63,056 nt of DNA from Oscillospiraceae bacterium (GCA_009777515.1 WRLR01000009.1:1-63056), one strand, 5' to 3'; shown: positions 1 through 9,082, counted from the stretch's first letter. Numbers and translations: made by a program. Notes: generated by a model not told the origin, from the sequence alone.

Positions 1-684
1 GCCCCCGTCCCCTTCGCCCTACCCCCCGCCCCCGCATCCGCCTCCCCCCTCCCCGTCCTCGCCACCGCGCAACACGCCTCGACCAGCAATCCCGCACTCG
101 CGGACTTCAATCTCCCCACGCACTTCCCCAGCCCCGGCATCGCGCCCGGCACCGGCCGCCTGTATATCTGGCGCGAAACAATGCGCCTGATTGCGAAAAG
201 GCCGCTCACCGGCTACGGCATGGACACGCTTGTATATGCCTTTCCGCAGAACCATTTGGAAAAAGTGGCGGGCCTTGGCGACTATTCCTTTTATGTGACA
301 AAACCGCACAACGCTTTCATAAGCTACGCCTACGGCGCAGGCATACCCGCCCTGTTATCGTTTATGCTTCTTAATATCTTTGCCGCTGTTGCCTTCCTGC
401 GATGGTTCTTTGCACTCAGGAAAGCCCGCGAGAAGCCGGACTTATTAATAATGTGCGCATTTTTGGGATGGGCCGCGTACCTTGTGCAGGCTTTCGTAAA
501 CGACGACCTTATATCGACCGCGCCGCTATGGTGGACATTATTCGGCGTCGGCGCCGGTCTGCTCGCCGCCGCCGCCCCTATTACCCACGCCCGCTCCACT
601 CACCCCGCAACCCACCCTGCAACCCAGCCCGCAACCCACCCCGCAACGCGCTCAAATGTATATTCATCACCTACTGACGCGTAG
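1..684 (+). CDS. Wzy/O-antigen-ligase-like membrane protein, C-terminal part
   Basis: The frame is open from base 1, so only the last 227 residues are present and the start lies outside the window. The segment YIWRETMRLIAKRPLTGYG with the following GMDTL matches the conserved Wzy_C region of O-antigen ligases and polysaccharide polymerases. At least three hydrophobic stretches follow (about residues 115-138, 150-168 and 177-192), as expected for the last membrane helices. A role in assembling a surface or secondary cell-wall polysaccharide is inferred; this would suit the SLH proteins next door, which bind such polymers. The tail ends in four THPA repeats encoded by a 12-bp tandem array. The N-terminal visible part is unusually Ala/Pro-rich. 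Substrate unknown. Confidence 0.7.
   Translation, partial: APVPFALPPAPASASPLPVLATAQHASTSNPALADFNLPTHFPSPGIAPGTGRLYIWRETMRLIAKRPLTGYGMDTLVYAFPQNHLEKVAGLGDYSFYVTKPHNAFISYAYGAGIPALLSFMLLNIFAAVAFLRWFFALRKAREKPDLLIMCAFLGWAAYLVQAFVNDDLISTAPLWWTLFGVGAGLLAAAAPITHARSTHPATHPATQPATHPATRSNVYSSPTDA
598..645 (+). repeat. In-frame 12-bp tandem repeat (4 units)
   Basis: Units at 598-609, 610-621, 622-633 and 634-645 follow the consensus ACCCACCCCGCA with one or two changes each. Each unit encodes Thr-His/Gln-Pro-Ala at the C-terminal tail of the ligase-like protein. Confidence 0.9.
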
Positions 685-750
685 GAAATTTTACGAACAA
701 ATGTCAAGTAACGCCCCTGAAACACAGTAATGGCGCATAATTTCCGTTCT

Positions 751-767
751 GTTACAATTTATTTACA
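751..767 (-). promoter_or_regulatory. Predicted WalR (YycF) binding box
   Basis: Read on the minus strand the site is TGTAAA-TAAAT-TGTAAC, an exact match to the WalR consensus TGTWAH-N5-TGTWAH known from Bacillus and Staphylococcus. It ends 14 bp upstream of the -35 element of the first SLH gene. A WalK kinase and yycHI-like genes are in the same window. Regulation of the S-layer gene by WalR is inferred. Confidence 0.6.
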
Positions 768-781
768 CTTGCATAGAAAGA

Positions 782-810
782 TTGACGCAAAAAAAAGTGG
801 GTGATATAAT
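782..810 (+). promoter_or_regulatory. Sigma-A promoter of the first SLH gene
   Basis: TTGACG at 782-787 and a perfect TATAAT at 805-810 are separated by 17 bp. Transcription would start near 817, leaving a leader of about 135 nt before the SLH protein gene. This is the best vegetative promoter in the window, in keeping with an abundant surface protein. Confidence 0.85.
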
Positions 811-864
811 CTCAAATAGTTCCCTCTGCGTCCCAATACGCGGGCGGAACAAAGCAGTCAATCA

Positions 865-907
865 GACACCGCGCCATTGATCCTCGGGCTTGGCGTGGTT
901 CGGTGTC
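865..907 (+). other. Leader stem-loop in the SLH mRNA 5' UTR
   Basis: GACACCG (865-871) pairs with CGGTGTC (901-907) and CGCCA (872-876) pairs with TGGCG (891-895), with a 5-nt bulge on the 3' side. The structure lies about 30 nt before the Shine-Dalgarno site. It may stabilise the mRNA or modulate translation; no known riboswitch was recognised. Confidence 0.6.
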
Positions 908-953
908 TTTCATTGTGCCGGGCCCAAAATTTTGCGAGGAGGAAATGAGAGTT

Positions 954-3900
954 ATGAGAGGTCTCAAAAAGCTATTGGCATTGTTAATATCGATCGCGTT
1001 ACTCGCGACCGTTTTTGCTGTGCCGGTGTTCGCCGCAGATGAGGATGTTCCCCTATCAAACGGCGCAAAACTTGAGCTGCTCGGATTGCTGATAGGCGAC
1101 GGTGACGGCGTAACCGATGCTTATCTCGCAAAAAGCTCAACAAGAATGCAATTGGCAATATTAAACGGCAGGTGGCTCGCGTACGAGCAGGAAGCGTATG
1201 ATTTCGAAGATTGGGACGATGAAGTCAACTTCGTAGATTACGACGACCGCACCTCAGAAGCCGAATGGAACATGCTCGCGTATTACTACGCGGACCCGGA
1301 CCTCGGCTTTATCGGCATTGGTTATGATGTATTCGCTCCGCAGGACAACATCACGAACAAGCAGTTGGCAAAAATCCTGCTCGTCGCGATGGGCTATCCC
1401 TATGGGGTAGATTATGATTGGGACGACATTCTTCTGTTCTCCGCCGATGTAGGCATCAACCTCGGCACACGCGAAGTCGGGATCACAAACAGTGGCCTCG
1501 CCGACGCTATGGTAGCCGCGCTTGAGTCCCTCACCGCGTTTGGCGACGACGATGAGCCCATGACCTTCGCGCAGTTCCTGATGGAGCTTGGCGTAGTGAC
1601 TGAGGAAGACCTTATCGCCGCCGGCATCGCCTACATCTGGGGCGAAGAGCCGGTAGAACCCGACACAGAGCTCCCGACGCTTGAGGTAGTGAGCGCGACC
1701 GCCAGCAACTTCGCTGAAGTCGAACTTACATTCAACCAGAAAGTGGATCCGGAGTCGGTAGACTGGGCCATCGCGAAAATTGACAACCTCAACACATCGT
1801 CCGGCGCTAAGATTTATGTCGTTGAAGACTACGGCGACGACAAAGTCGTGCGTATCTTTGAGCCCGAAGGGTTCGTCGGCGCCCAGAACGAATACCGCAC
1901 AGTTTCGCTGTCAGGCCTCCGCACATCGGGCGGCGTGTCCATGACCGCGTTCTCGCAGCAGATCACCTTCCGCGATTCCACGGCGCCGTCCATCGACAAA
2001 GTGGTAGCGAAAGGCAATACGCGCTTGGATGTATATTTCTCCGAGCCGATCAACACCACAGACGCCGCAGTGAAGAGCGCTGTTGAGAACCTGTCCAACT
2101 ATCAAGTCGGCGGCAAAGTGCTTTCGGCTTCCCGCCCGACCATCAACGACGACGCGGACACCAACACTTCCCGCATAGTCACAATCAAGAGCATCAGGAC
2201 GACCCTCTCCCCCGGCGTGTATGTGCTGGGTGTGCTGGGCGACGGCTTCAAAGATTTCGCGAACAACACCCTTGGCTATCAAACAGCCGAGTTCGAAATC
2301 GTAGCCAAGACCGAAGGCCCGATCGCGCAGAGGGTACTGGATCCTGTATATCAGTACAAAGTCATGATCGAGTTTGACGACGAGATTCAAGACGACGCGC
2401 AGATCCGCTGGGTCGATGGCAGCAGGACGCATACCTCGGACAAGACGACAGTTAAGGACAATGTCGCTACATTCGAGTTTACGGCCGCGAACAAGGTCAT
2501 CCCGATAGGCGGCACGACGATTACACTCGTCAACGCCAAAGACTATTGGAACAACCCGGCGCAGGCCCCGCTGAGCTTCGACATAGTGCCTGTGGCTGAT
2601 ACCCTACGTCCGGCGGTCGTGTCTTACGGCGCGGATTCCGACGGCGAAATCTGGATCAAGTTCAACAAGGCCATCAGGTCTCCGGATACGGGCAAATGGG
2701 CGTTCAAGCGCGGCGATGACACGCTGTATGGCGATGACTGGGATACCGTGTTTGATTCCGAGAAGGACGACAAGAAAGTCACCTTGAAGCCGCGTACGGA
2801 CGATGCGAAGAAGGCCGGCCTCTATGCCATCACCATCAAGGGCGTACAGGACACCGTAATTCCGATAGCCAACGCCAACACGAACCTTGACGTCACCATC
2901 GAAGTCGATGTTCCGGACCTTGAGGCGCCGTTCATCAGCAGCGCCACATGGGGCAGGGACAGCAATGGTGCCGCCGACAGAAGGATCATCAACATTTACT
3001 TCAATGAGGAAGTAGACTACAGCACCGCCGTAACGCGTGGGAATTACAGGACAAAGGTCTCAACTGAGTCCAATTTCAGGGCTCTCCCGAATACGGCCAA
3101 AGTAGAACTGCTCTCCGGTAACAGGACCGTAAGGCTCACATTTGTAGACGCTTTCCCGGCGCAGACAAATGCTACCCCACCGGTAGACATTAATGTGGAT
3201 GTTTCCGCTATAGACGTACAGGATCTGTATGGCAACCGTTCAAACTCCATTGCAGCGGTTGGCGATGGTCACCCGTCTACAGTTAAGAGCATCAAAGCCA
3301 CCGGCGTAAGGAAGATCGAAGTTGAGTTTACGACCGAGGTTACCACATACGAAGTCAATAACTTCACGTTAGTCAACGCTATTGGCGCCACGACTGCGTT
3401 GCAAGGTATTGCTGTTGATTATGTGACGCTCGACGGCAAAAAGGTCATAGTCAACCTGACTGCCGACCTGTCGCCGACGGCACAGTTCAGAAATAACAAT
3501 GTGTTCCTGAGAATCAATAATCAGGACGTAGCTTCACAGATAACGGCTGACGTAACTGATAATACCACCACACCACCTACTGTTACTACGGCTGATTCAC
3601 AGTGGAGAGTTACAGACGGCATCGCCCCGCTGGTAGTCCAAGATAGTTATTTCAAAACCAGCGACGATTACAATATGGGCGGTGAAAACTCCACCTCCTT
3701 GTTCATCATATTCAACGAGCAAATCAGGACCAAAGGCTCGTCGATGAACGAAGTGTTCGGAACCATCAAGTTTGGCAACGATGTCATCGTCAACGGCGTA
3801 ACCGAAAAAGACGATTACGTAGTATCATGGGATGTTATATGTGATACAACCCTTGTTAATGGTGAGCAAGTTGCAATGGCGGTTCCTGGTAGTCAGGAAA

Positions 3901-4088
3901 ACGAATACTACATTGAGTTAAAGTTTAAGGAGACCGCTACAAGCGGCGCAATTGACATCAGGAGCAGGAACATCACAATGACGTACAACAGGCACCCCAG
4001 TTTCCTCCTCTCAGACATGGCCGGTAACGAGCTTGGCGCCACCGCGTTCAGCGATATAACGTTTGAAGGCGTAAGAATCAGGCCGTAA
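954..4088 (+). CDS. Secreted SLH-domain protein with SbsA-type Ig-like repeats (S-layer-like)
   Basis: The 1044-residue product has a clear Sec signal peptide (Lys-rich n-region, leucine core, VFA-AD cleavage site near residue 27). Residues ~30-235 form a degenerate SLH-like region, which in this family binds cell-wall polysaccharide. The rest is a chain of Ig-like domains of the SbsA/Big_5 type; each begins with a pattern like VELTFNQKVD or VEFTTEV, and turns contain NNTL, DLYGN or DMAGN motifs. Start choice: AGGAGG at 937-942 is 11 nt from ATG 954 but only 2 nt from ATG 945; GTG 903 lies inside the leader hairpin. Acidic composition and a strong promoter suggest a major surface protein. It is the first of three paralogs in a row, followed by a terminator. 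The exact function (S layer or adhesin) is inferred. Confidence 0.85.
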   Translation: MRGLKKLLALLISIALLATVFAVPVFAADEDVPLSNGAKLELLGLLIGDGDGVTDAYLAKSSTRMQLAILNGRWLAYEQEAYDFEDWDDEVNFVDYDDRTSEAEWNMLAYYYADPDLGFIGIGYDVFAPQDNITNKQLAKILLVAMGYPYGVDYDWDDILLFSADVGINLGTREVGITNSGLADAMVAALESLTAFGDDDEPMTFAQFLMELGVVTEEDLIAAGIAYIWGEEPVEPDTELPTLEVVSATASNFAEVELTFNQKVDPESVDWAIAKIDNLNTSSGAKIYVVEDYGDDKVVRIFEPEGFVGAQNEYRTVSLSGLRTSGGVSMTAFSQQITFRDSTAPSIDKVVAKGNTRLDVYFSEPINTTDAAVKSAVENLSNYQVGGKVLSASRPTINDDADTNTSRIVTIKSIRTTLSPGVYVLGVLGDGFKDFANNTLGYQTAEFEIVAKTEGPIAQRVLDPVYQYKVMIEFDDEIQDDAQIRWVDGSRTHTSDKTTVKDNVATFEFTAANKVIPIGGTTITLVNAKDYWNNPAQAPLSFDIVPVADTLRPAVVSYGADSDGEIWIKFNKAIRSPDTGKWAFKRGDDTLYGDDWDTVFDSEKDDKKVTLKPRTDDAKKAGLYAITIKGVQDTVIPIANANTNLDVTIEVDVPDLEAPFISSATWGRDSNGAADRRIINIYFNEEVDYSTAVTRGNYRTKVSTESNFRALPNTAKVELLSGNRTVRLTFVDAFPAQTNATPPVDINVDVSAIDVQDLYGNRSNSIAAVGDGHPSTVKSIKATGVRKIEVEFTTEVTTYEVNNFTLVNAIGATTALQGIAVDYVTLDGKKVIVNLTADLSPTAQFRNNNVFLRINNQDVASQITADVTDNTTTPPTVTTADSQWRVTDGIAPLVVQDSYFKTSDDYNMGGENSTSLFIIFNEQIRTKGSSMNEVFGTIKFGNDVIVNGVTEKDDYVVSWDVICDTTLVNGEQVAMAVPGSQENEYYIELKFKETATSGAIDIRSRNITMTYNRHPSFLLSDMAGNELGATAFSDITFEGVRIRP

Positions 4089-4110
4089 CCTGGCAACCAT
4101 CAACAACCCG

Positions 4111-4187
4111 GTGGGGCGGCTTTAAACAGTCGCCCCACTCAACCATTAAAATCCAAGGGCCGCCCGCCAAAACGGGCGGCTCTTTTT
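4111..4187 (+). terminator. Tandem hairpins with intrinsic terminator after the first SLH gene
   Basis: A first 8-bp hairpin pairs GTGGGGCG (4111-4118) with CGCCCCAC (4131-4138). A second pairs GCCGCCCG (4159-4166) with CGGGCGGC (4173-4180) and is followed by TCTTTTT, a standard intrinsic terminator. It separates the first paralog from the second, which has its own promoter. Confidence 0.9.
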
Positions 4188-4197
4188 CTGCCGACAT

Positions 4198-4253
4198 AAA
4201 CGACTACCATATGTAGTCGCAGTCGTTTGCAAGCGGTTGCCAAAAGCAATCGC
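4198..4253 (+). other. Cluster of overlapping hairpins in the SLH intergenic region
   Basis: CGACTAC (4201-4207) can pair with GTAGTCG (4213-4219), or AAACGACT (4198-4205) with AGTCGTTT (4221-4228); these two are mutually exclusive. GCGGTTGC (4233-4240) pairs with GCAATCGC (4246-4253). No T-run follows. The region lies between the upstream terminator and the next promoter; function unknown. With the flanking terminator and promoter this accounts for the 301-bp gap. Confidence 0.45.
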
Positions 4254-4311
4254 CACAGCAATAATTTATATGTCATTATCGTGACGAAACTGATTTATAT
4301 TAGTAACGCCC

Positions 4312-4341
4312 TTGTATAGCAGTGGTTCTACATTGTAAAAT
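4312..4341 (+). promoter_or_regulatory. Probable promoter of the second SLH gene
   Basis: TTGTAT (4312-4317) and TAAAAT (4336-4341) are 18 bp apart, about 50 bp upstream of the start codon. Weaker than the promoter of the first paralog. Confidence 0.5.
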
Positions 4342-4389
4342 AGTCATAACATATATTTATTCCATTCAAAAGACAAACGGAGGTCGAAA

Positions 4390-7300
4390 ATGAATAGTAA
4401 GCGAATGATCAAGACGCCGCAAGTAGTTATGATATTAACATCGCTGGCCATTGTGTTGGCTCTTGCGCTGGGGGCGGGGCCCGCCGGGCTGCCCGGTCTG
4501 GGCGCCGCATCGGTCGCCGCATCGTCCGGCACAATTAGGGCTGGCGAAGTGGACTGCGCGTATATATGCTCCGAGCTGGGCCTGCTGCTCGGCGAGGGGC
4601 AGGGCGTGACAGACGAATACCTCGCGCAGTCGACCAGGCGCTACCAGGCGGCGTATCTGACGCTGCGCCTCGTCGGCAAGGAGGCGGAGGCCGAGGCATA
4701 TACAGGCACGGGTAACTTCAACGACGTCGGCCACCTGTACGCGGGCGGCCAGCGCAGGACTGCGTACCTGCGGGCCCACAGCGCGCAATACGGCTGGGAG
4801 GGCGATGGCTCGAACAACCTCATGCCGGATACCATGGTGACGGCGCAGCAGTTCTATAAAGTGCTTCTGACGGTACTCGGTTATCAAGCCAACGTGGATT
4901 ACCCGTACGAGGATACGCTCGCATTCGCGGATCGTACTACGGGCATGAGGGAGTGCCGCAACATATCGGGTGGGCTTATCAACGACGAAATAGCCATTAT
5001 GATGGTCGAGGCGCTGGTCACCCTCATGCGCGGCCAGACATACACGCTCGCCGAGTTCCTCGCGGAAGAAGGCGTCATTGACTTGAACAAGGCGCGGGAG
5101 CTGGGAGTCATCGGCAGCGCGAATGTCATAGACGTGGGGCCGTCCCCGACGCCGACCCCGGCGCCGACGCCGACGCCGCCGGCTCTGCCGTCCACGCTCG
5201 TGGCGGACAGCATATCTGCGACCAATTTCGCGGAAATCGACATAGTGTTCAACCAGGCCATCAACAAAGACTCGATTGACCTCAACTATTTTAAAATCAA
5301 CGGCGGCCCGCTGCTCGCGACGGACTATGTATATGTCCCCGAAGGCAGCAACAACGCCACGCTCAGGATATATAGGGAGAACGGCTTTGTGACGCAGCAG
5401 GGGCAGCGCGTTAAAGTCAGCGTCAGTAAGGTCCGTTCGGCCAACAACTCGCTGGAGATGACCGGCGTTGATGATCGCGAGATATCGATCTACGACAACC
5501 AGACGCCGTCCCTGACCTCTGTGGAAGCCATAGGCTTGCGTCGCGTGCGCCTCGTCTTCTCGGAGCCCATCAGGACAGCGGACAATGCTGTCAGAAACTA
5601 CGCCACATACAAGTTCAACAACAGGGTGATGCCCGCGTCGGACGCCATTGTATGCAACGGTAGGGAAGTGTACCTTAACTTCTCAGCGCCGCTCGAGGTC
5701 GGCCGGAACACGCTGACCATCGACACGAACCGCATATACGACCTGGCGGGCTTCCCGATATTCGATGTCATCGACCGTGAGTTTAATGCCGCAGAAGACA
5801 GGGACGCGCCGCAAGTGGTCAGCGTCGATGCCTGGCGCGAAAAGGTGGTCGTAGAGTTCTCCAAGGAAGTGCGCGACCAGGTCAGGTTGTACTGGCAGGA
5901 CGGCAGCACGCGCCGCAGCGCGCAGAACGGCACAAAAGACCCATATGCCCGCAACATCATGACATTTACCTTCGCGGAGGGCCAGTATCTGCCCATCAGC
6001 TCGACGGAAATAGTCATCGAGGGCATAGTCGACATGAACGGTAACACAGCTTCGGACTACCGCGCGTCGGTCACCCCCAAGTTTGACACGGACAGGCCCA
6101 CTGTTGTGTCCGTCGAATCGCCGGGCGCAAACGAAATAATCGTCGGCTTTTCAAAGCCGGTCAGGCTTGGCACAGCCAACAACAATCGGTTTACTTTGAG
6201 AAACAGCAACAACGTCACGGTAACGGTCAGTGTGCAGGCATACACGCCGTCGGGCGCGTCCGCCCCCGACCAGCGCTACATTAAGTTGACGGGTTCCATA
6301 CCGGCAGGCACATATACGCTGACGGTAGTCAATGTCGAGGACACGACGGCGCAGATCAACAGGTCCGTCGAGGAGTCGCGCACGGTGGTAGTCGCGGACA
6401 AGGCGCCGCCGTCGGTCGTGAGCGTTACAGCGGATAGGGATTATTTCAGGGTAGCGCTCAAGTTCGACAAGCAGATCGACTGGGGCTCCGCTTACGATAT
6501 CGCGAACTACCAGTATTTTGACCCGGTACGTGGGCATGTCGAGGTCCCGAACGGTACGGGGGTCATTCTAGAAAACGACAATATGACAGTCGTGATCACG
6601 TTCCCGTCCGGGGGCTGGGTGATCGGGAGCGGCAACCAGGTGGATCCCGACGCATTCAGGAAGTATGTATCCACGGACGGCGCCAATGAGCTGCGCATCA
6701 TGAACATTAAGGACCTGAACGGAAACGCCATGGAGCCCACGTTGATAGACGTGCCCGGCCCGACCACCAATGTCGCGGCCGCGAAGCTGCTCCCTGCCGT
6801 ATACGCCGTGTCGTCGCAAAGGCTCATGATGAGGTTCGAAGCCGCGGGCGCCCTGCCGACAAACGCCGCTTCTCAAGACTTCATTGTCAGGGCGGGGAAC
6901 CAAAACCTGAATTTTAGAAGCATGAGCAGCAGCAGCATCAACTCCTCATCGAGGGAGCTGTATATCGACTTTGATACGTTCGATCTAAATACCGACGGGA
7001 CATACGGGACGTCGCGCACGCCCGTCACCGTCGCGATGGTCCCGCCGAACCAGGTGAGCTACACGAAGACTGCGCTCGGCGTCGCGCTTGAAATACAGGG
7101 CGGCGTAACTTTGACGGTCACGGACAACATAAAGCCGGGGCTGCACGAGTCGTATCGGGGCAACCGCTCTGCCGGGAGCGCGCCGAACTTGGCGAACGTG
7201 TCGTTCCCTGCCCTCACCAGGGATCAGGTGCTTGTTGTGTTCGACGAGCTTATCCAGTTCCAAGGCTACACGGGCTCACAATTGATCTATATCTTAGACG

Positions 7301-7557
7301 TAAGGCTCGAAAGCCAGCCGAACACCTCGATCAGCCCGTCCCTTTACACGGTGACGGCGTATGACAACCAGCTCAACGACACCAGTGCGTCTAATACGGT
7401 CAACACGCGCATGATCGTCGTTACGTTCGTGAACCCGATAAACGAAGCCGTCAATGTGTCGGTCCGCGCCAACACCCTCTGGGACGGCAACCGCGATGCC
7501 TACAACAGCAACATCATGAACGAAGCCTTCGAAACAGGCTTCCTGTGGGGATACTAA
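4390..7557 (+). CDS. Secreted SLH-domain protein with SbsA-type Ig-like repeats, paralog 2
   Basis: The 1055-residue product starts at an ATG preceded by GGAGGT (4379-4384). A long hydrophobic signal region spans residues ~12-45. The SLH-like region (residues ~50-240) aligns well with the upstream paralog, including the GQGVTDEYLAQSTRR motif and a GNFNDV...YGWEGDG segment that resembles canonical SLH repeats. A Pro/Thr-rich linker (residues ~253-271) leads into Ig-like domains of the SbsA/Big_5 family, with strands such as VRLVFSEPI, VVVEFSKEV and IIVGFSKPV. Likely a wall-anchored surface protein. The Ig-like segment at residues ~705-790 is the part shared with the short third paralog. Substrate or partner unknown. 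Confidence 0.85.
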   Translation: MNSKRMIKTPQVVMILTSLAIVLALALGAGPAGLPGLGAASVAASSGTIRAGEVDCAYICSELGLLLGEGQGVTDEYLAQSTRRYQAAYLTLRLVGKEAEAEAYTGTGNFNDVGHLYAGGQRRTAYLRAHSAQYGWEGDGSNNLMPDTMVTAQQFYKVLLTVLGYQANVDYPYEDTLAFADRTTGMRECRNISGGLINDEIAIMMVEALVTLMRGQTYTLAEFLAEEGVIDLNKARELGVIGSANVIDVGPSPTPTPAPTPTPPALPSTLVADSISATNFAEIDIVFNQAINKDSIDLNYFKINGGPLLATDYVYVPEGSNNATLRIYRENGFVTQQGQRVKVSVSKVRSANNSLEMTGVDDREISIYDNQTPSLTSVEAIGLRRVRLVFSEPIRTADNAVRNYATYKFNNRVMPASDAIVCNGREVYLNFSAPLEVGRNTLTIDTNRIYDLAGFPIFDVIDREFNAAEDRDAPQVVSVDAWREKVVVEFSKEVRDQVRLYWQDGSTRRSAQNGTKDPYARNIMTFTFAEGQYLPISSTEIVIEGIVDMNGNTASDYRASVTPKFDTDRPTVVSVESPGANEIIVGFSKPVRLGTANNNRFTLRNSNNVTVTVSVQAYTPSGASAPDQRYIKLTGSIPAGTYTLTVVNVEDTTAQINRSVEESRTVVVADKAPPSVVSVTADRDYFRVALKFDKQIDWGSAYDIANYQYFDPVRGHVEVPNGTGVILENDNMTVVITFPSGGWVIGSGNQVDPDAFRKYVSTDGANELRIMNIKDLNGNAMEPTLIDVPGPTTNVAAAKLLPAVYAVSSQRLMMRFEAAGALPTNAASQDFIVRAGNQNLNFRSMSSSSINSSSRELYIDFDTFDLNTDGTYGTSRTPVTVAMVPPNQVSYTKTALGVALEIQGGVTLTVTDNIKPGLHESYRGNRSAGSAPNLANVSFPALTRDQVLVVFDELIQFQGYTGSQLIYILDVRLESQPNTSISPSLYTVTAYDNQLNDTSASNTVNTRMIVVTFVNPINEAVNVSVRANTLWDGNRDAYNSNIMNEAFETGFLWGY

Positions 7558-7680
7558 TATATTGTAAATTTATTGCAAAATGTAACTGTATCATTTATTA
7601 TAAGCGTATATACGATGTACAAGTAACCATATAGTTTATAGGTGGGCAATGCAACAAGGTCCCTAAGGCGCGTAGGTGCG

Positions 7681-8748
7681 ATGTCGAAAAAACTGATCAT
7701 AGCCGCACTGATTGCTGTTTCCATAATCCTAGCCGCAGTAGTCGGCCCGGTTCCGGTATGCGCGAACAACGGGCCGACTATCAGCAGGGCGGCCGTAGTG
7801 TGCCGCGATATCGGCGTGCTGCGAGGGGGCATTAACGGCGTCGACGAGGCATACTTGTCGTCATTTGCCACTCGCCTGCAGGCCATGCACATCACGGCGC
7901 GCCTCATGGGGCGGGAAAACGCCGCTGTTTCGTATGCCTGGACGTCCAATTTCAACGACGCCCATTTGGTGGATTACGAGGGCGGGCGCAACCTTCTCGC
8001 GTATGTGAAGGCCAATCCGGTGCTGGGCTGGCAGGGCGATCAGCAGGGCAATGTCAACCCGCTGGGGTACATGACCGCACAGGCTATGTACAAAGTGCTG
8101 CTGAGCGTACTCGGCTATGTCCCGGAGGCGGATTTCGATTGGGACGCGACGTTGGCTTTCGCACACAAACTGGGGCTGCGCGCCCTGGCGCCAAAGCGAG
8201 GGTACCTCACTAACAACGATATCTCTTTCATGCTTGTCGAAGCGCTGAAAACGCGCATGAAGAACAGCGAGGACACGCTGTGCGAGTACCTGACGGGCAT
8301 CGGCGTGATCAGGGAGAGCGCCGCTTACACGGCAAACATGCTCCCCGGCAGCCCAGGCTTCGCGCCGCTGCTTTCATACAGGAAGGGCGGCCCGCTGCTC
8401 GTGGCGGTCCTGCTCGCGGAGGAGCAAAAGAAAGTCAGCATCCGCTTCAATACAGAGCTTAACCCCACATATGCGAAGGCGCTAAAGAACTATAACTACT
8501 ACATGCCCGGCACGGGCTACATCCCGCTGCCGGGCAAGTGCCAAACGAGCATGCTCGACGAGTACACCGTCGTGATCCAGTTCCCCGGCGAGGGCTGGCT
8601 GTCGTACAGCGAACGTGTGGAGTCGGACGCATTTCTGGCGTATATCGCCACGGAGCGGAAGAACGAGCTGCGGGTCAGCGGCCTGTACGACGTCGACGGG
8701 GCGCCGCTGCGCGACGTACTCATAGACGTCCCGCCGCCATCGCGCTAG
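7681..8748 (+). CDS. Short secreted SLH-domain protein, paralog 3
   Basis: The 355-residue product has a signal peptide (MSKKLIIAALIAV core, cleavage near VCA-NN) and an SLH-like region (residues ~30-215) that aligns with paralog 2 nearly end to end. After a short divergent stretch, residues ~268-352 align with residues ~705-790 of paralog 2 (shared pattern NYxY, VVIxFP, DAFxxY, NELR, DxxGxxxxxxLIDVP). The protein is therefore a paralog-2 type lacking almost all Ig-like domains. Start: ATG 7681 is preceded by a short AGGTG; a GTG at 7642 in the same frame has no ribosome binding site and would add 13 polar residues before the signal peptide. The gap from 7558 is only 123 bp and AT-rich, without a clear terminator, so co-transcription with paralog 2 is possible. 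Confidence 0.8.
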   Translation: MSKKLIIAALIAVSIILAAVVGPVPVCANNGPTISRAAVVCRDIGVLRGGINGVDEAYLSSFATRLQAMHITARLMGRENAAVSYAWTSNFNDAHLVDYEGGRNLLAYVKANPVLGWQGDQQGNVNPLGYMTAQAMYKVLLSVLGYVPEADFDWDATLAFAHKLGLRALAPKRGYLTNNDISFMLVEALKTRMKNSEDTLCEYLTGIGVIRESAAYTANMLPGSPGFAPLLSYRKGGPLLVAVLLAEEQKKVSIRFNTELNPTYAKALKNYNYYMPGTGYIPLPGKCQTSMLDEYTVVIQFPGEGWLSYSERVESDAFLAYIATERKNELRVSGLYDVDGAPLRDVLIDVPPPSR

Positions 8749-9012
8749 CCCCGCCAAAGGGCGCACGCCGCCACTTTTTAATCCATCCATTTTCCTATAT
8801 AATTAGTAATGTGTAAAATGTAAATGTAGGGTGCGACGCCCCATCGACGTAGTTGATGTCAGCATCATAGTTGACGTTTGGCGCACCGCAACATGGCACG
8901 ACGATCACACATATTTTATGTAGAATTTGTGCTCTATTTACGTTTTGTGGTTTGCATAATTATATGCGCAAATGAACAAACATAACACAATCCGTACATA
9001 CTACATAAACAA
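8749..9012. other. Intergenic region upstream of the TolC-like pair
   Basis: Nothing coding was found. It holds an inverted pair GGTGCG (8831-8836) / CGCACC (8884-8889) enclosing a copy of a GTTGACGTTTGGCG motif that recurs in similar form near 15231 (GTTGACGTTTAGCG). The rest is AT-rich, without a promoter good enough to call. Confidence 0.4.
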
Positions 9013-9082
9013 CACCTGAAACAATACTTGAAATAACATCTGTAACAATTCTAAAACAATATCTGTAACAATACCTGCTAAC
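9013..9082 (+). repeat. 12-bp intergenic tandem array (6 units)
   Basis: Units at 9013, 9025, 9037, 9049 (11 bp), 9060 and 9072 follow the consensus YAYCTGWAACAA. The array ends just upstream of the Shine-Dalgarno site of the first TolC-like gene, so it probably lies in its 5' untranslated leader. It is not translated in that frame. Confidence 0.85.

Noticed and set aside
903..953. GTG start adding 17 residues to the first SLH protein
   Set aside because: GTG 903 is part of the leader hairpin and the strong AGGAGG lies downstream of it.
8800..8830. Possible third WalR box (TGTAAA copies near 8813)
   Set aside because: The half sites are 1 bp apart, not 5 bp, so the consensus spacing fails.
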